From Henckelia pumila (Eukaryota > Streptophyta > Magnoliopsida > Lamiales > Gesneriaceae): DNA of 64,000 nt. A program made the position numbers and the translations under genes. The notes beneath the pieces were generated by a model. It saw only the letters and a list, made by a program, of their open reading frames with translations. It searched no databases and had not been told where the DNA came from. The DNA is taken from the NCBI RefSeq assembly GCF_033568475.1, contig NC_133122.1, positions 179,881,449 through 179,945,448 on the forward strand, read 5' to 3'. Below, one piece after another: positions 50,505-62,823 of the stretch; the stretch's first letter is position 1; the number at the start of each line of letters is the position of its first letter.

Positions 50505-53500
50505 TCAAGTCAAATATAAAATTTTGAATTCTTGGGTTGATTTTAGCCACCACTTGGATTCTATATGAAGAGGATAGTGCACATCCTTGAATGTTAATAG
50601 ACAATTTAGGTGTACTCCGCGTGAGCAATTTCATCAAAACATTGTTTTATGGATAGGGGCAATCCATGGTCAAGGATATGATGTTATAGGTGAATATATG
50701 TATTGATTTTGTTGCATCTATTTTCAGATCTACAAAGCAACACATTTTTTTTTCATTAGTGGAAGACTGCCATAATGGGGGACAATCAAAGATCAAGGGG
50801 CCATATGTGTAAGAGAGGGGATATCCCTGTGCGAAGGTTTAATATGCTTGGTAATTCACGTCTAGGTGAGAACATGCTAAATTCTAATGACTTGCTATTG
50901 GAACATGAAACGAGATCAAATGTAGATAGACTAGTGGAAAGTTTCGTGATAACCACGTCGTGTAAGGTGAGAACCTTGCACAATTGCAAGAGATACTTCT
51001 CCTTTGGAAACTGAGGTTTTATGGCCACGAGTCATGGTCTCATGGATACATTCTCTTGGCTGCAGGGCAACCCATTGTCTCTTCCTTTACAGCCCCTTTT
51101 AAGATGGAGCCTTCTTCTAACCTCATGTCCTTCATGCAATTGAAAGGTTCTTCAACTAATGCTTTATTTTCATTTCTTGTTTTCAGAAAAATAAACAGTG
51201 AAATTTCACCATCAATGCTAGCCTGAATTGCCTAGATATGAGTTTGCAACAAACTCAACTTCGCTGCGCCTGCACCGAGTTTTGCGCCGATTCTTGGCCT
51301 ATTGCCCTTATCTGCTGGGTGACAGATGATTGGACATGAGTTGTTTCAATGCTAGTTATCAGCCCTGAAGGCTGAACATCGAATGCCTGGTCTGTGAACA
51401 AGGTATTACCCCATTGAGCTCCAAATTTCATTTTGAATGAAAATCAGCTTAAATATTAATCTTTTATGTTGATCAACGTTTCCTACTCGGTTGAAAGCAG
51501 CCAGAATATACAAATTATCTTTGCAAAACATTTTAATACAACTCAAGACGGAGGAATTCATGCCCCCGCATTCTATTTACATCAGTTTTCATACATTTTT
51601 TATGGTCGAATCCCTATCAGTTGTAATTCAAACATCCCAAACAAGTCATAAAGATATTTATGTACTTTTACAACAGATCAGAATATATAACTTATGGCCC
51701 TTTCGTATATTTGACAATTTTATCCTGTGGATTTTACTCCTATGTATTCATGCATTCATCCTGAGAGTTAAAATAATTTTTTTCTTGTTCAAAGTGCTCC
51801 CAAAGTAATAGCCTCCATAATTCGAGATGTTTAAATTTAAATAAGTAATTTACTTAAATAAAATAATTTGTATTAATAATAAATATGAGCGCGAAACCAT
51901 GCATTTTCTTGTTATTAGTTGCATGTACTTTTAGTTTTTTTTTTTTTAAAATTTTTTTTTGGGTTGCTTATTTACATCTTGAGAAACATTTTCTCGATTG
52001 TGTATTCTCAAAAAGCAAAGGAAATTACTGCCACACATACTTGATAATTCTTCATCATGTTTTTCCTGTTTTTGATTGTAAAACTGGGGAAAAAAAGTTG
52101 TATTTTCGACTATAGAGTATATCAAATGAACTATTTAAATCATTTATAGTATAAAGCTCTTTTAAAAGTGTTTTTTTTTTTTAAATTTGGTTTTTAAAAG
52201 TGTTTTTCAAAGTAAAAGTTACGATTATTTTATTGTTTAGATAAATAGATTAAAAGTATATTTTTTTATTGAGTTATTTGAAAAGCATCTGAAAAAGTTA
52301 TAAATTTGGACTTTTAGAAAAACACTTATTTTAACTTAAATGTTTTGTGATTTTGAAAAAAGCTATAAATTCGGGCTTTTAGAAAACCATTTATTTTAGC
52401 TTAATTAAATGTTTTGTGATTTTAAAAGCACTATAAGACCGATCCAAACAAATTTAAAACTATAAAAGCATTTTTTTAAAGCACTTGTTTTTTAAAAGGG
52501 CTTTTTATGCTCTTAACTTTAGTTAACGACCCTATATCTATACTATCCATATGACACAATACAGGTACAAATGGCCAATTTTGGAGTCATGATATAATTT
52601 TTTGTAAAGCAAAAAAGGTCCTTATATAAAATTGAAAAAACACTTTATCTTAATTTAACAAAAAATTATACCCTATTTTAATAAATATTTTATTTATCCT
52701 ATAACTATCATATTAATAAAATATTTTTTATCTTTACTTTTTAAATGATTATGTATATCTCATTTTACATAAAAATATTATAAAACTATTATTAAAATTT
52801 TATATTTTGTATCTTCTCTAGGGGTTTCACAAAAATATAATATTTAGATATCTTTAATTTTGATATTAAACATCATTTATATAAAATATAAAAATACTTT
52901 AAAATATTAATATATTTCGTTGTATATAATTAGGGTCGTCTGTCTCGATTAACAATTTTATAGATATAATTGATTTATACTTAATTTTAGTCATATATCA
53001 ATTAACAATTATAGATATAATTTATTCATACTTAATTTTAGTCATATCTAAAAAAAATTACAACTGAACTAATTATTGAAATATAAAATATATTATTTAT
53101 ATATAATTATATAACATATAATACTAAGTATATTATATTATTTTATATATACGCGATCGTGTGCACGATTATGCTTGTTGGGGAAAAAAATCATCATTGA
53201 ATTGCATTTGAAAGTTATAATTTTTCAAACTCATTCTGATATAAGTAATTACAATATATGCGTTGTGTGCTTCAACAATTTATTTTTTTAATGAAAAAAT
53301 AGAAAATAAATGATGAAATCTTTAAAAAATATATAAAAAAATTGCAGCGTTTTTTTAAAAAATAATCATTGAAACACAATAAATATATCAATTTTAAAAA
53401 AATGGACTACATTTTCATAAATAAAAAAAATCAAAGAACACAAAATGAATGTCATTTTGGTAAATGAAAAAACATCAAAGGCCTAAAAAAAATTATATGA

Positions 53501-53673
53501 AATGACTATTTGTCCAATAATTTGGTTTTTTTCGAGTAAAATTTATGTTGGTACACGAACTATTGACAAAATAACAAATTGAACATGACCTAGTTGTAAA
53601 TGAGTTAATTGTTACATGATCCAGCTATACTTTTTACCTTTTAATAAACTATCCTTTTAAGTCCAATTATTTT
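50505..53673. other. long gene-poor stretch downstream of the PPR gene
   Basis: The first kilobase has higher complexity and may include the PPR 3'UTR, but its frames (for example 50775-51014 and 50984-51226) show no recognisable protein. At about 52154-52492 a MITE-like segment has inverted ends (aaagctcttttaaaag / cttttaaaaagggcttttt-type) and repeated aaaagtgttttt / aaaacactt words. At about 53540-53660 is a block (gagtaaaattt..actattgacaaa..ttgttacatga) that recurs inverted at about 58283-58410. The rest is A/T-rich. Confidence 0.4.
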
Positions 53674-54409
53674 TGTTGGGTTGTGAAACACAAACAATCT
53701 TGATTTTGATGATAACAAAACTTGTTATTGTGTTTCTAACATATTTACTCTAGTGTGAAGTTGATAACTCAAGATGGAAGCTAAAACTCGAATTTAGCCA
53801 AAATAAATTTTTGGCGAGCTCTAGTATTTCGATGATATCTCACAGCTCAGTGATAAAAATGATTAGCTGTCAAGATGACTGCATAGAAAACTCAATTTGG
53901 AACATATCGTATTTCACTTCAGTTGAGCAAAAACGGAATCTAGATCAAACTGACGTCTCAAGACCAAACTGAATTGGATCAGTTGAGCAGAAAATAGAAA
54001 GTTGATCTCGAGCAGTTCTAGTATTTTGGCCATATCTTGCAGTTTTGTTATCCAAATAGAGTGATTCAGTAGGGTTAGAAAAATAAGACAATGATCTACA
54101 AATCATATTCAAAAGTCGAAGTCTGAATCGGAGCATAAGGAGCTGCTAAACTGCATTGAAGCTTCTGATTCGTAACAGAAATTTCTACAAAATTTCTGAA
54201 ACAGTCTAGTATTTCGAGCTTAACACTCTCATATGAAATCCAAATTGAGTGTTTCTTGATGTTGTGGAAAACCAAGATAAAGAACTACAACTTTCATGTT
54301 CATCACTTTGTCCAGATATCAATGGATCATACCAAACAACATTCAATTTGGAAATTCAGTTTTGTTTGCCAAACTGCTACCTAAACTGAAGTTGGTAAAG
54401 ATCAGTTTA

Positions 54410-55716
54410 TGTAGTGAACCTTATCGAGATCACCTACTAAACAGAACTTAGGTATGTAATTAACTTAATCAAACAGTAAACCAGAAAAAGCTGCGGAAAC
54501 AATAAACATTAATACAATCCCAAGGAAAGGAATCTGCAAATATCCAAATAGTTATACAACCAAATCGAATGCTGTATCAACCCAATACAAAAAGAATAAA
54601 CCCTAGGCGAAGCTCCAGCTGACCATCCCCTGCCTAGCCCCACTTGGATCCTCCCGCCTCATCCAATCGCAAACCTGCCCCATGGAATAGGGTGTCCAGA
54701 AATACAGAGTATGAGACATGAGCATAAAACGCTCAGCACGAGAGTATGAGTATACATGCATGCAAGTGTACCGTCTACCGACTGGAGGTAAAGAATCAGA
54801 TAACAAAGACAGATCGGGCCCTAGTATGTAGCACGCTGTGTCTTCGCTTCAGGATGTGGCTCACATACCGAAATATCAGTGGATACGCGGGACCCAAATC
54901 GATGGAAGTTCATCCACTAACAGGATAAGGTAAAACCCTACTAACAGACATCTCAAAAGAGATAGCTCAAGATGCAAATGTATGCAGCATAAAATCATGA
55001 CATATAAATCATGCAGTCACATAATACATGCATACTCAATCAGGATATCTCGAACAGTACTTTCGTACCTCAAATACTAGGCGCGCTCTACCAGCTCTAG
55101 GTCTACGCCTATAATCCGCACTACACTGCCAAATGATACTAATATCATTATAGTGCTCTAAAAGCCTTAACTAAGCTATTGCATACTCCTAAATATTTTT
55201 AAGAAGTAAAAACTATCCCTTCGTCCGTCGTTAGCCCTTTGCTGTCGATTGCCTCAAAACTAGGACACAGCTCCGCTACGACGCCTGGATCGCTATGACA
55301 CTTCCGGATTCCCAATGAGACGCCTAGAATGCCCTAGATCTAAGCTAGAAGGCTGAAGAAACGAGAGAGAAGAGATGATTGGTGTGCTCAAATGTGAATC
55401 TCGGCATCCCTATTTATAGACCACGAACGAAACGTCCATTCCTCATCGTTGCGTCCGTTCTGCCTAACGAACGTTGCTTCCGTTCTCCTTCGTTGCTTCC
55501 GATGTCCCATCAAGTGCGTAAGCAATGACGCATTTCTGATGGCACGAACGTTGCGTCCGATCCCTGAACGTTGCGTCCGTTCCTTCTGATCCTTCGGACC
55601 ATTTCTGATCATTCCGGGTCTAATCCCGGACTCCGTTAATCCATTAAGAGTTCCTTTAATCATGTTAATTGGATTAACTAGCAATTACTCACTAAAACTG
55701 GGTTCGGGCTACTACA
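54410..55716 (-). mobile_element. nested solo LTR, same family as the LTR at 64-1453
   Basis: Its plus-strand ends are TGTAGTGAACC and GGGCTACTACA. Flanks gtttA-type repeats (54405-54409 gttta, 55717-55721 gatta) match at 4 of 5 positions. It is collinear with 64-1453 throughout; the GC-rich repeat tract differs, here built on ACGAACGTTGCGTCCG words (about 55420-55590). No primer-binding site or internal sequence follows, so it is a solo LTR inserted in the older one around it. Confidence 0.8.
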
Positions 55717-56744
55717 GATTACCTACCCAAACTGAAGTTTGCCAAGATCAGTTTACCTACCCAAACTGAAGATTGCTCAACTTCTACCCAAACTGCTACA
55801 GTATCGAAACAACTACGGTATCCAAACTTCTACAGTACTTCAGTTTCAATTTCGCACCAGTTTCGAACGAAAGTTCAGTTGATCTCCAAGTTCAGTTGAG
55901 CTCCAGAAACAGTACAGAAATCTTCCAACGACTCTATTTCTATGTCTAACAGCTATATCATTATTGGAGCCTATAAATACAACACCTTGAAGATCAAATA
56001 CAAATTTTTGAAGGGAGATTCAAAGGCAGAGGGCATTGAAACCAGATTGATCAGTTAGTTGAGAGCTTGTCCTTGGTGTGAATAACACATCAAAATTCTT
56101 GAGCGTTAATAGTCTAGTTCTTCACACTCAACTCACTCACATATGCAAGAGAGATGTATTTCATAGATTGGTTGACTGAGAGTCTTAACACAAAGACGTT
56201 AAATATTGTGTTTGTAGTCTTTGGCATACGAGACGTTATGCGGATTGTGAGGTTGCAGCCTACAATCAAGTGACTAAGAGTTCTAAGATAGGTCGTGGGT
56301 AAGTCTTAGTTTTAGAGTGAGTTTGTACAAATGAGTTGTATGAATCAAAGTCTTCTAGTGATATCCTTTCGAAGATGAAGAATGAGTGACATAGGATTTT
56401 TGAAATCTTCGAAAATCCATAAACAAATTCGTGTCTATTTATTTATCGCATTTACTTTACTTTGCTGCTGTTTTTAAGATGTATTGTTGAAACATTTTAT
56501 GCGTTCTTCATATACCTAAATATTGCATTCAAAGTATTTGATAAAATACTTCAACCACTCTGTTTTCATCATTTTAACTCATATATTTTCAAATGATTCC
56601 CAAAAACGTTTAATCGATTTCTACGAAGGATTATTTTGAGTTTGTTCCGCTTGGTTTGAAAACCAAACTCGATTTAATTCATCGGTGATCAATATTTCAA
56701 GAACCGAGCGATTTCTACAAAGGATAATTTTGAGTTTCTTCCGC

Positions 56745-57095
56745 TGTTGGGTGCAATAATTGTCCTTGTTGGGTAGAGCAATCGAACCATGACACTTGAG
56801 CTGCTATGCGGATTAAAAAGATTTGAGTTGCATCATTACCACCAGCTATAGTTTTTGGTAAAGCGGCAAGCGCTCGGTCCTACAATTGGTATAAGAGCCA
56901 AGGTCATGGGTTCGATTCCCATTCTTGCAAGGAGTGCAATTATTGAGAGGGAGATTGTTGGGTGCAATAATTGTTCCTGCTGGGTAGAGCAATCGAACCA
57001 TGACGCTTGAGCTGTTGTGCGGTTTAAAAAGATTTGAGTTGCACCATTACCACCAGCTATAACTTTTGGTAAAGCGACAAGCGCTCGGTCCTACA
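56745..57095 (+). mobile_element. TRIM (miniature LTR retrotransposon)
   Basis: Two 140-bp direct repeats (56745-56884 and 56956-57095) run TGTTGGGTGCAATAATTG to CGCTCGGTCCTACA. Between them lie a primer-binding-like TGGTATAAGAGCCA at 56887-56900, a segment with gggttcgattcccat, and a purine tract gagagggaga directly before the second repeat. With a 71-bp interior and no coding room this is the TRIM layout. It sits inside the solo LTR and has no clear target duplication. The two repeats differ at several positions, so it is not recent. Confidence 0.85.
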
Positions 57096-57221
57096 TCTAT
57101 TTGGTTGAAAATCAAACTCGATTTAATTCATCGGTGCTCAATATTTCATGAACCGAGCTATACTATAGCTCAAAATATTTTTTAAACTTGTATGTTTTCC
57201 ACCCCAAACCCGATCCTATCA

Positions 57222-58110
57222 ATTTTCATTAAATTCAACTAAATGTATTTTATTTTTCAAGGTTAATTATTCATTAAAAATTTTAAAAAGTTTTGGATGC
57301 ATCACCTGGAAATGCTTGGGCCAAAACCTACAGCTAAATGAAATGGGAAGTTATATTTATTTAAAAATTATAATAAATAAGTCTCACTATTTTTCAAATA
57401 TATTTATATTTTATATAATCGTTAATAAAAATTATTTACTCAAATATAACAAATTTTCAAAATATTAATGAATATTTAATAAAATAATATTTTTTCTATA
57501 CATATTAAATTATTATTATATTTTAGATACAATTTGATATGAAATTTATATATAAATAAAATTACGTAATAAATACATTATATATATGATTAAATATATT
57601 TTAAATTACCGAGAAAAATGTAATGGCATAAATATTTTGATTTATATTTAAATTTAAGCATGAGTAAAAAAAAATATAAATTTGCTTGAAATGCTTAAAT
57701 CAAGTGCACGAATTCTTTCCTATGATTTTATGATATTTCCCTTCAAAAAAAGTGTACGAATTTTAAGTCATCAGAATTATGCAAATGAGGACAATGAGTA
57801 CGATTTTTTTTAGACATTTGTTTTTCGATTTACAGCTTAATATTGAACTTTTTCCGAATTTCCAATATATCAATACCAAATATTAAAACTAAAATCGTGA
57901 TTATTTTTATTTCAGTATTCTAAAAACAATTTCATCGAACTCCAATAAAATATATTTGTTTTATATTATTTTCATAAATATATTAATTTTTTAATGATTT
58001 GAGTCGATAATCATTTAATACTATAATTAACTATTAATATAATATTTTAAAATTAATCGATAAAATAACACTCAAAATAAAATTGCGTATCTAATTGATT
58101 TTAATAATGG
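57222..58110. other. AT-rich intergenic stretch, no gene seen
   Basis: Only short random frames; very A/T-rich. Confidence 0.4.
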
Positions 58111-58282
58111 TAGTTGAGAATCAAACCCATAACATTGGCTTTGACATCAATTGTAGGACCGAACACACTTGTCAATTTATTAAAAGCTATAGCTGGTGGT
58201 ACTCAAATCTTTTAAATCACACGGCAACTCAATCGTCATGGTTCAATTGTTCTACTTAACAAAGATAATTATTGTATCCAAT
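58111..58282 (-). mobile_element. partial TRIM: one LTR plus primer-binding region
   Basis: In reverse complement, 58282-58152 follows the TRIM LTR (ACAATAATTATC, GAACCATGACG, GATTTGAGT, ACCACCAGCTATAG, TCGGTCCTACA). It is followed by ATTGATGTCAAAGCC and gggtttgattctcaac, the counterpart of the primer site and interior of the copy at 56745. The other LTR is missing. Confidence 0.75.
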
Positions 58283-58826
58283 GGATAAACTTGAACTTTT
58301 AATTTGATATTGTATCAATTAAGCCATTTATAATGGTTCATGTAACAATTTACCAATTTATCAATAGTTTATGTTATACCAAAAATGAATTTTACTCGAT
58401 TTGCTAGGATTAATTTAGGATGCAATTGTAAATTTATTTAAAGATTAACCAATTAATTGAAAAACAATTATTTAAAGTGGACTCTACTATAATAATGTAA
58501 ATGTAATCATTTTGATTTCAATTTATTTTTTTAAAAATAATTTTTTGAATTAAACTCAGTTTAATTACTGCATTCAAACATTAAAGTTAACTTATTTCTA
58601 GTTCTAAAAACACTTGAAAGATTGAGATCGTTAAAAATATTTTTTAAGCTACAATTGTGCTCATATACATCACGCATTAAGTTGACAATATAGACCTTGT
58701 GATCAGTGACATAGTTAAGAGAGGCCGGCGGTTGCACCGTTCCCTCAACTTTGCTCATTTTGTAATTTCCTGGCTCCATAAATGTTAGGTGTGGGATCGC
58801 TCTCTTTATTATGAGTCTATGACATG

Positions 58827-59336
58827 CAAGGGCGGAGGTAGGTGTGAAGTCCGGGTGGCCCAAATTTTTTTTAAATTTTTTTTATTAACAAAAAATTTTA
58901 AAAATGAATTTTAAGTGTTATTTTTGGGGTTAATGTTATACTAGCCCGGGTAATTTAATTAAAAAAATGAAATAGCCCATTTTTTAGTTCTCAAAACTAG
59001 TCCAAAAAAATAATGAAACTAAAAATGAGTTGTTTTTCATGTCTATCGTTGTCTTAGTGTCATATTTTTCACTCTCTATCTTCTAAAGTTCTCTGACATT
59101 ATAATGCTTCCACTTTTATAAAGTATATATCGACCAAACAATTATGAAATTTATATATTCGCTGAGAAATATTTAATATTTTTGTAATTAATTTTGAGAC
59201 GATTTTTTTTGGTTTTTTTTTAATAAAAAAAATTACCGTTTTTTCTACAAAATCGATGTTTTCAGCTTCTATGATTTTTGGATTTCTCGCTAAAAAATTT
59301 TAGCCCGACAAAGTTGAAATCCTGGCTCCGCCATTG
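58827..59336. mobile_element. MITE-like element with GGCGGAG termini
   Basis: The left end CAAGGGCGGAGGTAGG matches, inverted, the right end CCTGGCTCCGCCATTG at 13 of 16 positions. ATG follows on both sides as a possible 3-bp duplication. Length 510 bp; A/T-rich interior; no frame. Confidence 0.5.
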
Positions 59337-59597
59337 ATGAAGTATATGTCGATAACAACACTGAGATAAGTGATTCAAATATCAAGATCTACGATCAAAA
59401 AAGATCATAGAAGAACGTGGATGAGTAACATGACCGATTAAAAAAAACGTGTAATGTCGTAGATCTATTTTATATACGTATATCTATGTTAGTGATCCAT
59501 TTGTTTACAAGAATATGCATAAATTTTGGCAATGGACAGACTGTCATGTGCTAGTGTGGGATGAAACAGTTTCCATTAAAATTTTGAAACTCAAAAG

Positions 59598-60288
59598 TAG
59601 GATGACAAATTTCACATAAATCACCACCCTTTTCCATTTTCAATTCGTTTTCGTCCCGATTTTTTTTCGGCCCGAAATTTTTTCGACTTAAGTGGTCGAA
59701 ATTTTTTTCGACCCGATCAATTTCGAGATCGGGGTAGGCAACTCTTCCCGACGGGATTTCCGACCCGACCCAAATATAAAAATAATATTTTTTAATTAAA
59801 AAAATAATTTTTTTAATAATTTTATGTTTTAATATTAATGTTTTATAATTATCTACCATATAATTTTTTTATATTAATCTTTTTTAATATTAACATTAAG
59901 TTATAAATTTTTATTTTGTTTTTTTAGTATTATGAATAATTATATATATTTTTTTGTATTAATCAAGTAGTTGTTTTATTTTATTTGTAATGTAGTAGGA
60001 AGATATTTTAGTTTTTTAATGGTTACATACAAAGAAATTTTAATTTATTTGTAATGTACTAAGAAATTTTTTGATTTTCTTCATAATTTTTTTTAAAAAT
60101 ATTTTCATTGAATTTGTTTTAAAAAAATATTGTTAGAGATTACCCTCTCCCGATCCGACGGGATCCCGAACATTCGAGTCCCGACACTTCTCGAGTGCGG
60201 GATCGGGAGAAAAAAAATTTCAATTTCTATCGGGACGAGAATCGGGTAATGGGGTTACGGGACGAATCCCGACCCGATTCCACCCCTA
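59598..60288 (-). mobile_element. hAT-like non-autonomous element, GGGACGGG family, copy 2
   Basis: A perfect 8-bp target duplication ctcaaaag stands at 59590-59597 and 60289-60296. The ends are taggatgac and CCACCCCTA. It is related in reverse orientation to 47834-48556: the cgggatcccgaacatt core, the acccgattc words and the A/T centre occur in both. No transposase. Frames through it are by-products. Confidence 0.85.
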
Positions 60289-60373
60289 CTCAAAAGCATG
60301 CATTAATTTCCCTACCTGTAATGGTTAATGCGATTGCCACTAACACTAACTATAAAACTATAAAAATGATGCC

Positions 60374-60610
60374 CACAGGGGCATAGGCGAGTTGGTAAGG
60401 TCTGAGGTGATGTGAGAAGAAATTTTTCAGCGTTGCGAGTTCGATCCTCGTATGGAGCATATTCCCTGCTGAAATATTGTGGGGTATGCTCTGGGGATTG
60501 ACTATGTTGCTCCCTCCCTCAGGTCCTGTAATTTGTGCACATCCCTCGATTTAACCCCGCATGAGCCAATGAGCCTCTGATTTATGTGGGATGGTGGTAT
60601 TTTGGAAAAT
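60374..60610 (+). mobile_element. tRNA-derived SINE
   Basis: The 5' end reads like a tRNA: ggggcaTAGGCGAGTTGGTAAGG fits the pol III A box and gcGAGTTCGATCCTC the B box about 45 bp on. A non-tRNA body follows (tgtggggtatgctctgggg ... gatttatgtgggatggtgg) and an A/T-rich end near 60610. The target duplication could not be placed, so the 3' end is approximate. Confidence 0.7.
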
Positions 60611-61798
60611 AAAATAATTTTTTTGGGATATTTTTACTCTCATTATTTTTGTCTAATCCAAAAATTAACTTTTTACATTCATTTACATCATCAAATCTAT
60701 CGTTTGCAAATGCTTTAATAAGGATGTTTTTATTCAAAAGCTAGTATTAAAATCACCTATTTACCAAAAGACTCAACTTGAAAAATTCAACCTTTTACTT
60801 TCATTTTCAAACATGACCAACTTCTTCACAATCTACAAAATGAATAACTTATGTAAAAAAACATAATCTCTTATCGATTTAATACATCACTAATTGATAA
60901 GAAAAAGTCAATTTTACTCGCGTAAAATAAAATTTATTTAAAACATAAATTTTAATATATAAAATGTGAAGACTTTCGTATCAAATCATAAAATTTTGAC
61001 TAAGAGCTGATGCGACGATTTTGTTTTATTAAAGGCAGAAATTGAAGTTTCTAAACAGTGAGGAACCCAAAATTAAAAAAATCACAACATCAAACGGTTT
61101 CATGAATGTATTTTTTAAAATAGATATCTACCTAATTCATGAAAAATATTATTTTTATTGTATAGATGGATTGAGTGAACAGATAAAAATCCGTGATATC
61201 GTCTCACGTAATATCCACACTTGAAAAATATAAAAAAAAAAAACAAAAAAATTGAGAAGCCAGGTGACCCCTTCACCAAAGGGTGGCGGCTCGTCCACGA
61301 AGATGGTTATAAAAGATCACATCCACATTCATAAAGCGATCGAAGTTATCACGACATATATATAACGATTAAATTAAAGCCAACTCAACTTGCTCGAGTG
61401 GGTGATGATCTTTTGTGGCAAAGTATGGATAATTAATTCTTTCCCAGTTTTGAAATCAAAATTATGTATTTTTAGAACATATTAATTAAGACTACAACAG
61501 AGAACTTGAATCTAATTGTCAAAACCTTGCAATTATTATGGGCTTTTTTTTTTTTTTTTTGGGTTAACGAAAAAGCAAGCTAGCTAGACAATAAATTATT
61601 GGCCAAAATCATGTATCCCAATAACTAAATAAACAAGTTATTTTCTCCACTCCCTATATCGAATACGATGAAGCCCACTGTATAGTTGAAGTATTTAGAT
61701 ACAATATATTTTTTCCATTTTAAAACCTGTTTCTCTGTTTGAACCGAACTCCAACTCCACATTAATTTAGTACCTACACCTACATATACAGGTGGATT

Positions 61799-61842
<44 letters not shown>

Positions 61843-62347
61843 TAACACAACTGATTTCAGGCTTTTAAAACATCAAAATTGTGTGTGTCTATATATTTAA
61901 TTTGGGAAAAAAATTAAAAGAAACAACTAAATGAAAAAAAAATGATGCTATATAATGAGGTTAAGTTTGTATTTGAATTGATAGATTTTAAATTTATGGA
62001 TTTCGATGAAATAATAGATTAATTCTTGAATTTATATTTTATTTATTTACACATATATCAATAATATAAAATATAATGAATTTCAAATGACATTATTATT
62101 AGCAAACTCCTCATTTATAATTTAGTTTTATAATAATGAACACTTAAATATTGCCACCCCACGATTAGATAATTTAAAAGAAATTAAGTGAGTTATAAGT
62201 TATCACATCACTTGCAAGTAATGTAATATATGTTTGCATGATTGATATATATATGTCAACACCCAACATCTAATCAAATTATTTATTTGATAGTGCGAAC
62301 GAAGCTGATAAATAAATGACATCACACACACACACATATATATATAT
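60611..62347. other. AT-rich intergenic stretch, no gene seen
   Basis: It includes a poly-T tract near 61545 and a (TA)n run at about 61799-61839. No gene is supported. Confidence 0.45.
61799..61839. repeat. (TA)n microsatellite
   Basis: About 40 bp of alternating AT. Confidence 0.95.
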
Positions 62348-62365
62348 CACTACAAGAAAAACGGC

Positions 62366-62602
62366 TAAAGACAACGGATTTTATCCATTGTCGTAGGCTG
62401 CAAAAAACCGTTGTACTTTTCAGTGTTGTTGAAAGTGCGCCCTACGACAACGGATAAAATTCGTTGTCGTAGGTATCCGTTGTCTTTTCTATTTACAACA
62501 ACGGATTTTGAGATAACGGATTTTATCCGTTGTCTTTTAACAACACTGAAAAATACAACAGTTTTAAAATGACAAAGACAACGGATAAAATCCGTTGTAG
62601 TT
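62366..62602. repeat. CACTA subterminal repeat array
   Basis: About eight occurrences of ACAACGGAT(T/A) or the inverse ATCCGTTGT are arranged in hairpin-like pairs. In En/Spm elements such arrays bind the TNPA-type protein. Confidence 0.7.
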
Positions 62603-62781
62603 TCTCAAATAAAAAACAAAAAAAAATTTAATATACAAATTTTCAATATTATAAATAAATGAAAATTTAAAATTTTCAAAATTAAATTTAATATACATTT
62701 TTCAATATTACAAATCAATCAAAACTCTAATTCTAATTCAATCTACACTATAAAATAGAGCAAGGAACTAATTTATATAAA

Positions 62782-62823
62782 TTAACTTGGATCACTCGTT
62801 TCAGCAACATCCACTTGTATATC
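62782..62823 (-). CDS. possible terminal exon of a gene inside the CACTA element
   Basis: After an acceptor ttgcag on the minus strand, 14 codons read DIQVDVAETSDPS and stop. The position just inside the element's end fits the last exon of a transposon-carried gene reading toward this terminus. Very short, so tentative. Confidence 0.25.
   Translation of the reverse strand, partial: DIQVDVAETSDPS

Larger units (their letters stand above)
53674..57221 (+). mobile_element. solo LTR with a perfect target duplication, hosting two nested elements
   Basis: The outer LTR starts TGTTGGGTTGTGAAAC and ends CCGATCCTATCA. The 5-bp repeat ATTTT flanks it (53669-53673 and 57222-57226). Typical LTR features are the gattttgatgataacaaaac opening and a TATA-like tataaatac near 55971. 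No internal region or second LTR adjoins, so it is a solo LTR. It is split by another solo LTR (54410-55716) and by a TRIM (56745-57095); without them it is about 1.9 kb. A tandem pair of about 95 bp (gatttctac..aaggat..cgatttaattcatcggtg) lies at about 56610-57165, the second copy interrupted by the TRIM. Confidence 0.75.

Noticed and set aside
50775-51226. Two overlapping 80-codon frames downstream of the PPR gene
   Set aside because: No conserved motif and no splice pattern; they may lie in the PPR 3'UTR but do not support a gene.
58561-58863. 100-codon minus-strand frame
   Set aside because: No motif is recognisable and it runs into the GGCGGAG-ended MITE.
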